Shown piece by piece: positions 9,025 through 17,469 of a stretch of 64,000 bases of DNA (the stretch's first letter is position 1; each line of letters opens with the position of its first letter). Below the pieces are notes generated by a model that was not told the origin of the DNA, searched no databases, and was given only the letters and a program-made list of their open reading frames with translations. The stretch is from Agromyces lapidis (GTDB taxonomy: Bacteria > Actinomycetota > Actinomycetes > Actinomycetales > Microbacteriaceae), in contig NZ_WBIQ01000002.1 of NCBI RefSeq assembly GCF_009749405.1, positions 124,001 through 188,000 of the forward strand, written 5' to 3'. Made by a program: the position numbers and the translations under genes.

Positions 9025-10227
9025 GTGGAGGAGCAGTTGGCGGGGCGTGCAGTTCCGGCGATCTACAACTCACGGCGCAAGGACATCTACGCGTACCTCC
9101 TGGACGCCTTTGGTCGCGCCGGAGCTCGAGTACTCTACGCGAGCCAGTCCAATCGATCGCCTCACTTCTTTGGCCTACTTCTCGACAATGAGGAGCGGAT
9201 CGGTGTGCTTGTCTATCCATATCGGCTCACGAAACGAGTCACCAAGAGTCGTCCGGCTGATGAACTACGCGCGGAGCTTCGTAACGGCGGTGAAGCGCAG
9301 TGGGCAGAGCGCCCGCTCGGCCGGGACATCGCAGGCGTCGATGCAACAGTGATCTTGTTGGTCGATCTGCAGAACGACATGATCTTCGGCATCGATGCCC
9401 AACTGTACGACCCGATTCCCCTGGGGATCTCTGCCTACGTGAAGGACGCCCAGGTCAACGAAGTTCGGGCGACCGGGTGGTACGTCTGGGAGAAAGAAGT
9501 CCGTCCCGGTCAACGTCGCGATGCTCGGTCGCCGAGCAACCTCGAGACCATCGTTGGATTCCGGCCCGATCGGATCATCGACTATGTGCGCTTGGAGCGC
9601 AGGGCGGCGCTCCTTGGTCTTGACACACCCCTCCGGTTCGCTGCTGCAGCGCTTATTGGCGCAGGGAACGGTGGCGAGCCGGTTCGACACGTCCTCGAGC
9701 AAGAGTTTGATCTGTCGAGCCAGCAGATTCTGGACGTAATCCGCAACGCGAAACGACTCTCTGTGGCTGTCCGCGGCGGAGTCGCCGAGATACACCTGGA
9801 AACGCTTCTAAACGCCTCGTCTGATGTCGCAAGGGTCGTCCCAATCGATGAGGATGGCAGACATGACTTCGATGTGACACTGACGACCGGCGAGTTCTTC
9901 CGTGTTGAGTGTAAGAACGCGAGCCCGAAGCAGTACGCAAACGGTGACTACAAGGTCGAGTTGCAGAAGACGAGGGATCCGAAGGGCGAGCCCGGCGGGC
10001 GTCTCTACTCTGCGGACGCGTTTGATGTGACGGCAGCCTGCTTGTTTTCAGCTACAGGAAGGTGGGAGTTCCGCTTTGCTCTCACGGCGAGCCTTCCTCG
10101 AGATGAGCATCATCCGGACAAACTCGCGGCTATGCAGCACGTCGATAGCAACTGGGCGATGCGCTTGTCGGACCTAGTCCGACGGCCTTTGGCCGTTGGC
10201 CCAGGGGTGGATAGCGTGACGACGTGA
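9025..10227 (+). CDS. putative type II restriction endonuclease (PD-(D/E)xK fold)
   Basis: A 400-residue protein encoded divergently from a cytosine methyltransferase. The C-terminal third carries a PD-(D/E)xK-like core at about residues 280-298: an Asp in HDFDVTLTTG, followed by strand EFFRVECKNAS with the ExK motif. This is followed by YKVELQKTRD and DAFDVTAACLFSATGRWEF, compatible with the rest of the fold. The first 200 residues form a separate beta-rich domain of unknown type that could recognise DNA. The GTG at 9025 follows AGGAAGGGAG. Its stop overlaps the start of the OLD-type gene by four bases (GTGA), so both are made from one message. I cannot name the recognition site. Confidence 0.75.
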   Translation: MEEQLAGRAVPAIYNSRRKDIYAYLLDAFGRAGARVLYASQSNRSPHFFGLLLDNEERIGVLVYPYRLTKRVTKSRPADELRAELRNGGEAQWAERPLGRDIAGVDATVILLVDLQNDMIFGIDAQLYDPIPLGISAYVKDAQVNEVRATGWYVWEKEVRPGQRRDARSPSNLETIVGFRPDRIIDYVRLERRAALLGLDTPLRFAAAALIGAGNGGEPVRHVLEQEFDLSSQQILDVIRNAKRLSVAVRGGVAEIHLETLLNASSDVARVVPIDEDGRHDFDVTLTTGEFFRVECKNASPKQYANGDYKVELQKTRDPKGEPGGRLYSADAFDVTAACLFSATGRWEFRFALTASLPRDEHHPDKLAAMQHVDSNWAMRLSDLVRRPLAVGPGVDSVTT

Positions 10228-11915
10228 GATTGACGCACCTCCATATCGCCCACTTTCGCGCGATACGAAATGCCGATATCGACGTCGGGAGCGAGGTCGC
10301 GCTCGTCGGTCAGAACAGTGCTGGCAAGACATCAGTGCTTCGCGCGCTCAACGCGTTCTTCAATTTCGAACAAGAGCGAGAAGCGTTTGAAAGCGGTCAG
10401 CATACGTTCCAGAAGTCGTCGTTTGCTGTAATCGAAGTTACTCTCTCCGGTGCGCCCGCTTCATGCACTCTCCCGAGAGTTGCCGGAACGAACGACATTC
10501 GCGCGAGGCTTCGCTTTCGGAAGCAGTCACAGTGGCAGATAGTCGATGGGCAATCGTGGGCCACGGCCCCGGTCGATCTTCACACGATTCTTCGCCAGTT
10601 CATCTCATACGCCTTCGTGCCATTGAGGCGGGATCACGAGGTAGCGGGGTGGGGGCCAGGGGGCTTGATGGAGCGTGTCGTCGAAGCGTCAGTCAGAGCA
10701 AGTCGGCAACGTGATCACATCACTCCCGGAATTCAACGTCTTGGCGAGCGTCTGCAGAAGCAGGCCCTGAACAAACTTGTTGGTCAACTTCGTGAAAAGA
10801 CCCCATTGCGCGGGAGCTTCGAGTACACGCTCGGTTACGACGTCGCCCCTGACTACTCGGTGCTCCTGAGGAACTTAATGTTGCGGGTCAAAGAGGGCAA
10901 TCAAACGGTGAGTTTGGCAGACAGCGGGAGCGGTACCCAGAGCCTCGCCGTCTTCGCGCTCTATTCGTATCTTGCGGAGATTGAACACAGTACCTACATC
11001 CTTGGGTTCGAGGAGCCAGAACAAAATCTGCATCCTCAAGCTCAGGTCCAATTGCTACAGCGTCTAAAGACGCTTGGCCTTCAAGTGATCTTCACGACAC
11101 ATTCGCCGACGATGATTGACGCGCTCGATCACGAGCAGGTTGTTCTGTGTCGACGAGTTCCCTCCGCAACCCGAGATGTAGAGACACGCTTGACGCAACT
11201 GCCGAGCACGTTCTTCAGTGCGCGATCGCTCGACCGCGACGATTACTACAGATTTCACCGTCGCCGAAACTCGGAGTTCTTCTTTGCGGACTTCGTCTTA
11301 GTGACCGAGAGCCCAATCGACGCAGCCGTAATGCAGCAGGTATTCGCGGACGCCGGAGTTGATCTCGCTTCAGCGAGCATCACGCTGCTCTCCTTGGACG
11401 GAGTTGGAAGCCTGAGCTACGTCTTTCACCTGCTTCAAGGGCTCGACATCGACTCGGGATTCGTCGTCGACAAGGATTACTTTGTTCCGTACTCCAAATC
11501 GGAACTTGAACTAAGTCGGAACGCGCATGGGTATCCGCAATACGGGAAGACTCTGAAGGGCACATCGGTCGTCTCCTGGCTGTTTCCCAAAGCGCATGAT
11601 CGGGCTCGCCTCGAGGCTGCGTTAGCCACCGACCATGCCAGAGCGTCGTCAATGCTCGAAGGTGTGGGCTTCTATTGCTTCAGGTGGTCGCTAGAAGCGG
11701 ATCTGGTTGCCTCACCGACCACGAGGAAGCGCCTCTTTAAGGAACTCGGTGTCCCGCCAGCACTACAGACCGAACATGAGTTGCTGGTCGGGCGGAAGAA
11801 GTCACTGAAGAAGCAGGCCACTCTCGTAAAGGCCGTCACCGGAGTGCCCACCACTGGCTTGCCAAAGACCTATCGAGCGGTTCGTCGTGCCGTGATGGAG
11901 AAGGCTTCCAGCTAG
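10224..11915 (+). CDS. OLD-family ATP-dependent nuclease (AAA + TOPRIM)
   Basis: A 563-residue overcoming-lysogenization-defect-type protein. The ATPase half begins LTHLHIAHFRAIRNADI, has Walker A VGQNSAGKTS (about 28-37), an ABC signature-like DSGSGTQS, Walker B LGFEEPEQNLHPQ and an H-loop TTHSPTMID. The second half is a TOPRIM nuclease: Glu in FADFVLVTESPIDA (about 353-366), then a strand with SLDGVG and the acidic pair in FVVDKDYF (about 413). OLD proteins cleave DNA with metal ions and several act in phage defence, as in Gabija. Here there is no UvrD partner; the partner is the overlapping endonuclease gene. The start GTG at 10224 overlaps its stop codon. Base composition matches the two preceding genes, so the three probably arrived together. 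Confidence 0.88.
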   Translation: MRLTHLHIAHFRAIRNADIDVGSEVALVGQNSAGKTSVLRALNAFFNFEQEREAFESGQHTFQKSSFAVIEVTLSGAPASCTLPRVAGTNDIRARLRFRKQSQWQIVDGQSWATAPVDLHTILRQFISYAFVPLRRDHEVAGWGPGGLMERVVEASVRASRQRDHITPGIQRLGERLQKQALNKLVGQLREKTPLRGSFEYTLGYDVAPDYSVLLRNLMLRVKEGNQTVSLADSGSGTQSLAVFALYSYLAEIEHSTYILGFEEPEQNLHPQAQVQLLQRLKTLGLQVIFTTHSPTMIDALDHEQVVLCRRVPSATRDVETRLTQLPSTFFSARSLDRDDYYRFHRRRNSEFFFADFVLVTESPIDAAVMQQVFADAGVDLASASITLLSLDGVGSLSYVFHLLQGLDIDSGFVVDKDYFVPYSKSELELSRNAHGYPQYGKTLKGTSVVSWLFPKAHDRARLEAALATDHARASSMLEGVGFYCFRWSLEADLVASPTTRKRLFKELGVPPALQTEHELLVGRKKSLKKQATLVKAVTGVPTTGLPKTYRAVRRAVMEKASS

Positions 11916-12432
11916 TTCGTGAGAACCTCCCCGATTCGTTTCAAGCGCTGGCTGCAAGCGGCCGGACGGCCCGACAGGTCGTGGTGCATCCGGTATTTAT
12001 TTCGCTGCGGTCCGGGCGTTCCCCATCCACCGGATCGAGGTCGTGGGCGTCCGAAGCGGACGGCATGCATGAACTGCGGTGGCGTGTGCCCCGTATGTGC
12101 TGCGGTCGACGGCAGGAGTTTTGACGCTCTGGCCGGCGGTCCCGTCCTGTCGGCCGCAGGCGCTCCTTGTCGGCCCCCGGCCTGACGAAGCTACCCGACT
12201 ATTCGCGCGCATCCTGACTCCATGGGGATTGTGCGGGCTCTTGGATTCGCATTGCGATCGCGGTCACGAATGCGGGCTCGACGATGGGCGCCCGCACGCG
12301 AACTTGATCTCTCGTGCTCACCAGGCTCCGAGCTCGACGGCACCGGCTGTCGACGCGGATAGGGATACGTGCGGGAGAGTCTCGCTTTCGTCGCTCTCGG
12401 GAGTGAGTCGAACTTGACCGCCGAGTGTGCAG
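11916..12432. other. intergenic stretch, no gene recognised
   Basis: About 520 bases between the OLD-type gene and the 3' end of the small multidrug-export gene. Several short open frames exist on both strands, but none has a convincing ribosome site, family match or coherent codon bias. This is probably the right-hand edge of the acquired defence island. Confidence 0.4.
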
Positions 12433-12975
12433 TCATTTCGCCAACGCCACCCCGAGCGACGCCGCCACCCCGAACACCATGCCCCAGATCACGATCGACA
12501 CGATCTGCCACGCGATCACCGCGTTCCGGTTTGCCCCGAATGACACCATCGCCGCCGAGGTGAACTGGCTGGGCAGGATGAACGGGCCGAGCAGGCTCAC
12601 GCCGGCGACGCCGTACTTGTCGAAGGCGCGGCGCACCTTCTCGTTGCGAGACGACGAAGCGTCGACAGCACCAGCCGAAGCAGTTGAGACCGAACTGGCC
12701 GAAGCGCCAGCCCCGGCACCAGCCGCAGCCGTAGCGGGCCTCCCCGCCACCACCTTCGACCGCACCCCGCTCGCGGCGAACACGAACCCGAGCATCGAGA
12801 TCACGTTGCCGATCACGGCAACGCCGATCGCGACCGCCGGCGGCAGGCCGATCAGAACGCCGACGACCGAGCCGAAGTACGAGTCGACGAACGGGATCGC
12901 GGAGATGAGCATCACCCCGAGCCACTGCATGACGCCGGGAAGCGAGCTGGCGAAGTCCTGGAGTGCGTCGATCAT
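12433..12975 (-). CDS. small multidrug export protein (Sm_multidrug_ex family)
   Basis: A 180-residue membrane protein with four or five hydrophobic segments. It opens with PGVMQWLGVMLISAIPFVDS, a second helix pair follows, and the C-terminal part has DKYGVAGVSLLGPFILPSQF and VIAWQIVSIVIWGMVFG, the pattern of the small multidrug-efflux family. An Ala/Gly/Ser-rich loop of about 35 residues (95-130) separates the two halves. The substrate is not known. The frame runs far upstream without a stop opposite the kinase gene, but the ATG at 12975 with GAAAGGAC before it is the natural start. It is divergent from the histidine kinase gene. Confidence 0.85.
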   Translation of the reverse strand: MIDALQDFASSLPGVMQWLGVMLISAIPFVDSYFGSVVGVLIGLPPAVAIGVAVIGNVISMLGFVFAASGVRSKVVAGRPATAAAGAGAGASASSVSTASAGAVDASSSRNEKVRRAFDKYGVAGVSLLGPFILPSQFTSAAMVSFGANRNAVIAWQIVSIVIWGMVFGVAASLGVALAK

Positions 12976-13117
12976 GACGAGTCCTTTCAGAAGGTGAACC
13001 GAGAAGCCGGAGCCGCAGGAGGAGCGGCGAGCTGATGCTTCAAGCCTCTGAGAACTGACCGATCCGCGGCAGTGTCGTCGCGTCACGCGTTCCCGTGCGA
13101 AAGTGCACGCGCCCGGC

Positions 13118-13131
13118 GTGACAAATGTCAC
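13118..13131. promoter_or_regulatory. inverted repeat upstream of the histidine kinase gene
   Basis: GTGACA-AA-TGTCAC is a perfect inverted repeat ending six bases before the -10-like TAGGCT (13137-13142), which lies seven bases upstream of the kinase ATG. The placement suits an operator for the kinase-regulator pair, perhaps autoregulated by the response regulator. Confidence 0.4.
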
Positions 13132-13149
13132 TGGCATAGGCTCGGCCCC

Positions 13150-14412
13150 ATGCCTGCCGAACCAGCCGCCCGCAGCGTGCACACGACGTGGCTGTACACG
13201 CTCGCGTCGATCGTGTTCTTCTTCGGGTTCTTCGATCTGATCGTGGTGCTCGCGATGGGGGAGACGGTGATGAGTGCGGGCGGGGGTCTCGATACGCTTC
13301 GCTACTCGACCGGCGAGACCGACCGCATCCTTGCGATCTTGTTGCTCGTGCTCACCCTCGTTGCCACCGCGACGCAGCTGCGGTACTGCTGGTTCCTCCG
13401 CGTCGGACGCGGCGGCGGACTGCCCCACCCCGGCTGGACGGCAGCACTCATCGCCCCCGCCGCACTCGTCTGGCTGCTCGGCCTCGCAGCTCCGGGCGAG
13501 GCGCTCACCGCGGCCGTGCCGCTGTGGGCCGCGGCATCCCTCGTCGCCGCCCTGCTGCCGAAGACGCCGCGGCGACTCGTGCTGCTCGCAGCCCTCGTCC
13601 TGACGGTTGCGCACGTGGCGATCTTCACCGCGCTGCACGGTGCACCCGACGGGCCGCAGAGCTCGAACACCTTCATGATCGGCCTCTTCGCCGTGATGCT
13701 GCCGATCATGCTGCTCACGAGCCTCTGGTGGTGGGAAGTCGTCGTGCAGCTCGACCGCAACCGGCGCACGGCCGCCGAGCTCGCCGTCACGCAGGAGCGG
13801 CTGCGCTTCGCCTCCGACCTGCACGACATCCAGGGGCACCACTTGCAGGTCATCTCGCTGAAGTCCGAACTCGCCGAGCGACTGCTCGAGCGCGACCCGG
13901 CGGCCGCGCGCGAGCTCGTGCACGAGACCCGCATGATCGCGAAGGAGGCCCTCGAAGAGACCCGCTCGCTCGTCGCCGGCTACCGCCAGGTCGCCTTCGA
14001 CGACGAGCTCGAGAACGCCCGCGAGGTGCTCACCGCCTCGGGCGCCGCGTGCGAGCTGCGGCTCGGCCCACTTTCCGCGGACGCCGCCGCGCAGAGCGCG
14101 CTCGCCTCGGTCGTGCGCGAGGCGACGACGAACATTCTGCGCCACAGCGAGGCCACGGCGGTCACCATCGCGCTCACCACCGAGGGTGGGCGCTGCGAGC
14201 TGCGCATCGTCAACGACGGCATTTCGAACATGGATGCCTCGGCACCGGCCACCGCTCGCAACACCGGGTCGCGCGCGCCCGGGTCGGGGCTCGCGGGCCT
14301 GCGCGAGCGGCTCGCCGCCGTCGGCGGCACCCTCGAGCACGACGAGGATGCCTCGGCCGGCACCTTCGAGCTCAGAGCCACCGTGCCCGTGCGAGCGGGG
14401 GTCGCGGCATGA
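13150..14412 (+). CDS. sensor histidine kinase, DesK/NarL-type (HisKA_3)
   Basis: A 420-residue membrane kinase. The first ~195 residues have about six hydrophobic helices. The dimerisation helix RLRFASDLHDIQGHHLQVIS contains the phospho-accepting His225, and the ATPase domain has REATTNILRHSE (N box) and GSGLAGLRERLAAVGG (G box). It autophosphorylates and passes the phosphate to the regulator encoded directly downstream. The ATG at 13150 follows TAGGCT by seven bases. The segment encoded by 13285-13320, between the first and second helices, is a copy of the dispersed palindromic repeat carried in frame, adding about 12 residues to an extracytoplasmic or short connecting loop. Confidence 0.92.
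   Translation: MPAEPAARSVHTTWLYTLASIVFFFGFFDLIVVLAMGETVMSAGGGLDTLRYSTGETDRILAILLLVLTLVATATQLRYCWFLRVGRGGGLPHPGWTAALIAPAALVWLLGLAAPGEALTAAVPLWAAASLVAALLPKTPRRLVLLAALVLTVAHVAIFTALHGAPDGPQSSNTFMIGLFAVMLPIMLLTSLWWWEVVVQLDRNRRTAAELAVTQERLRFASDLHDIQGHHLQVISLKSELAERLLERDPAAARELVHETRMIAKEALEETRSLVAGYRQVAFDDELENAREVLTASGAACELRLGPLSADAAAQSALASVVREATTNILRHSEATAVTIALTTEGGRCELRIVNDGISNMDASAPATARNTGSRAPGSGLAGLRERLAAVGGTLEHDEDASAGTFELRATVPVRAGVAA
13285..13320 (+). repeat. dispersed palindromic repeat inside the kinase gene
   Basis: The 36 bases start GGTCTCGATACGCTTCGCTA and end CGAGACC; the outer seven bases are perfectly complementary. The body matches the intergenic family members at 44266-44301 and 33747-33789. 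It encodes roughly GLDTLRYSTGET in the kinase. Confidence 0.75.
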
Positions 14413-15056
14413 GCGGGGCACCGGCCGGTGCGGTCGAGAGTGATGCGGCACGTGGCATCCGCCTGATGATCGCCGACGACGAGCACCTCATACGCGGGGC
14501 GCTCGTCGCGCTGCTGAACCTCGAGCCCGACATCGAGGTCGTAGCTCACGCCGACAACGGCGTCGCCGCCGTCGAGCAGGCGATCGCGGCGCGGCCCGAC
14601 GTGTGCCTGCTCGACCTCGAGATGCCGGGTGCCGACGGCATCGAGGCGGCCGCGCGCATCCTCGCCCAGGTCTCGACGCGGGTCGTCATCGTCACCCGGC
14701 ATGCCCGCCCGGGCGTGCTGCGACGGGCGCTCGCGTCGAAGGTGTCGGGGTTCGTGCCGAAGTCGACGCCGGCGGAGGAGCTCGCGCACGTCATCCGCGA
14801 TGTCGCCGGCGGGCGCCGCTACATCGACCCCGAGATCGCGGCCGCCGCCCTCACCGCCGAACGCTGCCCGCTCACCGACCGCGAACTCGACGCGCTGCGC
14901 TTCAGCCGCGGGGCGATGAGCGTGCAGCAGATCGCCGAGCGCCTGCACCTCGCGCAGGGCACCGTGCGCAACTACCTCTCGTCGGCGATGACGAAGCTCG
15001 ACGCCACCTCGCGTCACGACGCCGCCGAGAAGGCGTGGCAGCAGGGGTGGATCTGA
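14409..15056 (+). CDS. response regulator, NarL/DesR-type
   Basis: A 215-residue two-domain regulator. The receiver domain has the acidic pair in IADDEH (Asp23, Asp24), the phospho-acceptor Asp69 in CLLDLEMPG, a Thr in VVIVTRHA and Lys in GFVPKSTP. The C-terminus is a LuxR-type helix-turn-helix (PLTDRELDALRFSRGAMS then QQIAERLHLAQGTVRNYLS). It binds DNA when phosphorylated by the kinase whose stop codon it overlaps by four bases (ATGA). In related systems the regulon concerns membrane fluidity or envelope stress and often an adjacent ABC exporter; no such target adjoins here. Confidence 0.93.
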   Translation: MSGAPAGAVESDAARGIRLMIADDEHLIRGALVALLNLEPDIEVVAHADNGVAAVEQAIAARPDVCLLDLEMPGADGIEAAARILAQVSTRVVIVTRHARPGVLRRALASKVSGFVPKSTPAEELAHVIRDVAGGRRYIDPEIAAAALTAERCPLTDRELDALRFSRGAMSVQQIAERLHLAQGTVRNYLSSAMTKLDATSRHDAAEKAWQQGWI

Positions 15057-15062
15057 GGGTGT

Positions 15063-15091
15063 CCCTCGCGTCGACCCGACGCGCTCGAGGG
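15063..15091 (+). terminator. stem-loop after the response regulator gene
   Basis: CCCTCG (15063-15068) pairs with CGAGGG (15086-15091), with an inner CGTCG/CGACG stem, seven bases after the stop codon. There is no U-tract, as is usual in high-GC actinobacteria. Confidence 0.45.
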
Positions 15092-15252
15092 ATCGCCGTC
15101 GGTCTGGTCGACACGATCGTCGCCGCGACGGAACGTCGACGACTTCCCCGACATATCGACTGTGTACCCGTGGATGACGAGCGACGCGTGACGTGTGACG
15201 CCAGGCTGCATGATCGCCGGCCGGGGCGGGAATCGTCCCGTCTGGCGGGCGC

Positions 15253-15381
15253 GACCACACGACCATATGACCACACCGTTCGTGACCACACGACCACTTG
15301 ACCACACGCTCTCCAGAGAGACCATCCGGTCCCATGGGCCGCAGAGCAGACGTGAACGCTGACTCCCGACCTGGCCGCAGG
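15253..15381 (+). repeat. GACCACAC-type dispersed repeat, copy A
   Basis: A run of GACCACAC/T-like octamers (15253-15307) leads into a conserved tail containing CTCTCCAGAG and ending around GACTCCCGACCTGGCC. It aligns over about 125 bases with the copy at 18994-19114, with roughly one difference in ten. Shorter relatives are at 17391 and 23291. Confidence 0.75.
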
Positions 15382-15523
15382 GTTTGCCGTTGCCGACGTA
15401 CTTGATCCCGGGCGCGCGCCGGGTGTGCTCGATGAGAACCGTGTCTTCGAGGTCGGCGACGGTGACGGTGGGGTCGCCCTCGTTGATGAGCGCGTCTTCG
15501 CCCGCGTGTCGGCGGTTGAGCAT
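15380..15523 (-). pseudogene. possible 5' remnant of a small gene
   Basis: On the minus strand an ATG at 15523 is preceded by AAGGACA and opens a frame starting MLNRRHAGEDALINEGDP with strong GC3 bias and the coherent segment VTVADLEDTVLIEHTRR. After about 48 codons the frame enters the GACCACAC-type repeat and then runs antisense to the response regulator gene up to 15014. The coding-like part therefore seems to have been cut off by the repeat. The family is not recognised. Confidence 0.3.
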
Positions 15524-15579
15524 GCAGGTGTCCTTGCGTAGACGGGTCCTTTCCGTTTCACGGTGTCCTGCGACATGAC

Positions 15580-15615
15580 AGCCAGCCAGCCAGCCAGCCA
15601 GCCCGCCAGCCAGCC
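15580..15615. repeat. AGCC tetranucleotide tract
   Basis: Six uninterrupted AGCC units (15580-15603) followed by imperfect units to about 15615. It lies in the stretch upstream of hipB, outside any gene I can support. Confidence 0.8.
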
Positions 15616-15681
15616 CGGCCGCTGAGCGGAGGCTCCGCCGGATCTCTCGTTCCGCGTGCGGATCTCCGCAGGGAGGGCAAC

Positions 15682-15755
15682 TGTACGCATTGACGTACAC
15701 CCCTCGAGCTGTCAGAATTTTCGTACATGCTTTGAATGTGCGAGTTCTCGTACAT
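15682..15755 (+). promoter_or_regulatory. hipBA promoter with four GTAC-type half-sites
   Basis: TTGACG (15690-15695) and CAGAAT (15713-15718) are separated by 17 bases and make a good promoter. A perfect inverted repeat TGTACG...CGTACA (15682-15687 and 15694-15699) covers the -35 box, and two more CGTACA copies lie at 15722-15727 and 15749-15754. HipB-type antitoxins repress their own operon through such repeated sites, so autoregulation is likely. Confidence 0.6.
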
Positions 15756-15794
15756 CGTGAAACTGAGGACATGACTTGCGAACAGGAGGCGACC

Positions 15795-16064
15795 ATGTTC
15801 GTCGGCACACCGAGAGACTGGGGCAATGTCGTGCGCGAGCGGCGCGTCGAACTCGGGATCACTCAGGGGGAGCTTGCCGAGCGTGTCGGGCGTGCGCGCC
15901 AGTGGGTCGTGCGTTTCGAGTCGGGTCACGCCGGAAGTGCGAGCGTCGACAGCCTGACCAAGTTGCTTGACGCGCTCGACCTCTATGTCGACGTGAATGC
16001 GACAAGCGAAGATCCGGACCCAATGTTCACGGATCTGGACGGAACGGACCACTTCGACCGATGA
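15795..16064 (+). CDS. hipB: HipB-like antitoxin, XRE-family DNA-binding protein
   Basis: An 89-residue helix-turn-helix protein. The XRE domain covers about residues 10-65 (VRERRVELGITQGELAERVG, then ARQWVVRFESG). It would bind the operator upstream and neutralise the downstream HipA kinase. The ATG at 15795 has an excellent ribosome site (AGGAGG, six bases before it); the frame is open upstream to 15690 without support. The stop codon overlaps the HipA start by four bases (ATGA), typical for hipBA modules. Confidence 0.88.
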   Translation: MFVGTPRDWGNVVRERRVELGITQGELAERVGRARQWVVRFESGHAGSASVDSLTKLLDALDLYVDVNATSEDPDPMFTDLDGTDHFDR

Positions 16065-17359
16065 GACTCTCCGCCTATCTCAACGGCGCCCGCGTCGGCT
16101 GGTTCGAGCAGCGGGTCGATGGTGCGATCACGCTCGACTTCGACGACGCCTGGCGCCGCCGGGCCGGCCGCATGGAGCTGTCCTTGTCGCTGCCGAAGAG
16201 CCGCCGCCACCACGACGGCCCAGCGCCGGGCAACTATCTGTGGAACCTGCTGCCCGACAACGACGAGGTTCTCGCGCGGTGGGGTCGAAGGTTCGGCGTT
16301 TCGCCGCGCAACCCGATGGCGCTGCTCGCGAACGTCGGGCTGGATGCCGCGGGCGCGGTGCAACTGCTCTCCAGCGACGACTACGACGAGCCGGAACTCT
16401 CGGACGACGGCGGCGTCGAGCCCATCGACGAGACCGGCATCGGCGATCACCTGCGCGAGCTGCGGAAGGACCGGTCGGCTTGGATCGCATCGGACTACGA
16501 CGGCGGGTACTTCTCGCTCGCCGGCGCGCAGTCGAAGTTCACGCTCGCCCGCATCGGAAGCGGCGCCTGGGGCCTCCCTACAGGAGGCACTCCATCAACA
16601 CATATCGTCAAGCCCGGAGTTGCGGGGTTCGCCCGGAGCGACCTGAATGAGCATCTGACGATGCGAGCGGGGCATCTTCTCGGCCTGCAGGTGGCGCAGA
16701 GCGAAGTGACGCAGTTCGACGGCGAGACGGCGATCGTCGTCACCCGGTTCGACCGCGCCCGCACTCGGGAGGGTGGCATCGTGCGTCGGCACCAGGAGGA
16801 TTTCGCCCAAGCGACGGGGACGCACCCATCAGCGAAGTATCAGAACGAGGGCGGACCGGGCATCGCCGAAATCGGAAGGTTGATGCGGCAGTATCTCGGA
16901 AGCGGAGCGAATGACGACGTTGCCCGGTTCTTCACGGCGACGCTGTTCAATTGGGCCGCACTCGGCACCGACGCGCATGCGAAGAACTATGCGCTCGTCT
17001 ATTCGGCAAGCCGGCTCAGGCCGCCGACACTCGCTTCGCTGTACGACGTCGGCTCCGCCCTGGTGTACCCCGAGATCAACAACCGCAAAGCGAGGCTGGC
17101 GATGTCGTATGCCGGGCACTATCGGACGTTCGAGATCGAGCCCAGGCATATCGTCCGAGAGGCGGCGCAGCTGGGGCTCGCCGAAGAATGGGTGATCGAT
17201 CGAGCGCGGCACCTGGTTGACGGGCTGCCGGGCGCGTTGAGCGAAGCGGCCCATGAGGCGGCGCTGGTCGGTGACGACGCGGAGTTCGCCGGCAGGTTCA
17301 TCGATCGCGCCCGCGAGCGCACCGTGGAACTCAGCGCGCAGCTGGCTCGTCGGCTGTAG
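16061..17359 (+). CDS. hipA: HipA-like serine/threonine kinase toxin
   Basis: A 432-residue HipA-family kinase. The N-terminal subdomain (1-105) starts MRLSAYLNGARVGWFEQ. The kinase core has a Gly-rich loop (GLPTGGTPSTHIVKPG, which in E. coli HipA contains the inactivating autophosphorylated Ser), HQEDFAQA, and the catalytic LGTDAHAKNYAL with Asp304, followed by the metal-binding SLYDVGSAL. In E. coli HipA phosphorylates glutamyl-tRNA synthetase and induces dormancy; the target here is assumed by homology. All key residues are present, so the toxin looks intact. Confidence 0.92.
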   Translation: MRLSAYLNGARVGWFEQRVDGAITLDFDDAWRRRAGRMELSLSLPKSRRHHDGPAPGNYLWNLLPDNDEVLARWGRRFGVSPRNPMALLANVGLDAAGAVQLLSSDDYDEPELSDDGGVEPIDETGIGDHLRELRKDRSAWIASDYDGGYFSLAGAQSKFTLARIGSGAWGLPTGGTPSTHIVKPGVAGFARSDLNEHLTMRAGHLLGLQVAQSEVTQFDGETAIVVTRFDRARTREGGIVRRHQEDFAQATGTHPSAKYQNEGGPGIAEIGRLMRQYLGSGANDDVARFFTATLFNWAALGTDAHAKNYALVYSASRLRPPTLASLYDVGSALVYPEINNRKARLAMSYAGHYRTFEIEPRHIVREAAQLGLAEEWVIDRARHLVDGLPGALSEAAHEAALVGDDAEFAGRFIDRARERTVELSAQLARRL

Positions 17360-17390
17360 CCGCGCCGGGGCCGCCATTCGAAGACCCACT

Positions 17391-17440
17391 GACCACACGC
17401 TCCGCCGAGGGATACCCCGGGCCCGAGGGACGAGAAGAAT
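17391..17440 (+). repeat. GACCACAC-type dispersed repeat, short copy D
   Basis: One GACCACAC unit followed by a GCTCCGCCGAGGGATACCCC tail. This matches the organisation of the longer copies, in which the octamers lead into a CTCC..AGGG stem. It lies between the convergent hipA and pRiA4b-type genes. Confidence 0.5.
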
Positions 17441-17469
17441 TCTGAGTCCGCACTCGCCCGTTGCTTCCG

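Noticed and set aside
11919..12185. 88-codon open frame with several Cys after the OLD gene
   Set aside because: No ribosome site, no family match and irregular codon use; left as non-coding.
12976..14451. upstream extension of the small multidrug-export gene over the kinase gene
   Set aside because: The frame is open by chance opposite the kinase; the ATG at 12975 has a ribosome site and begins the first helix.
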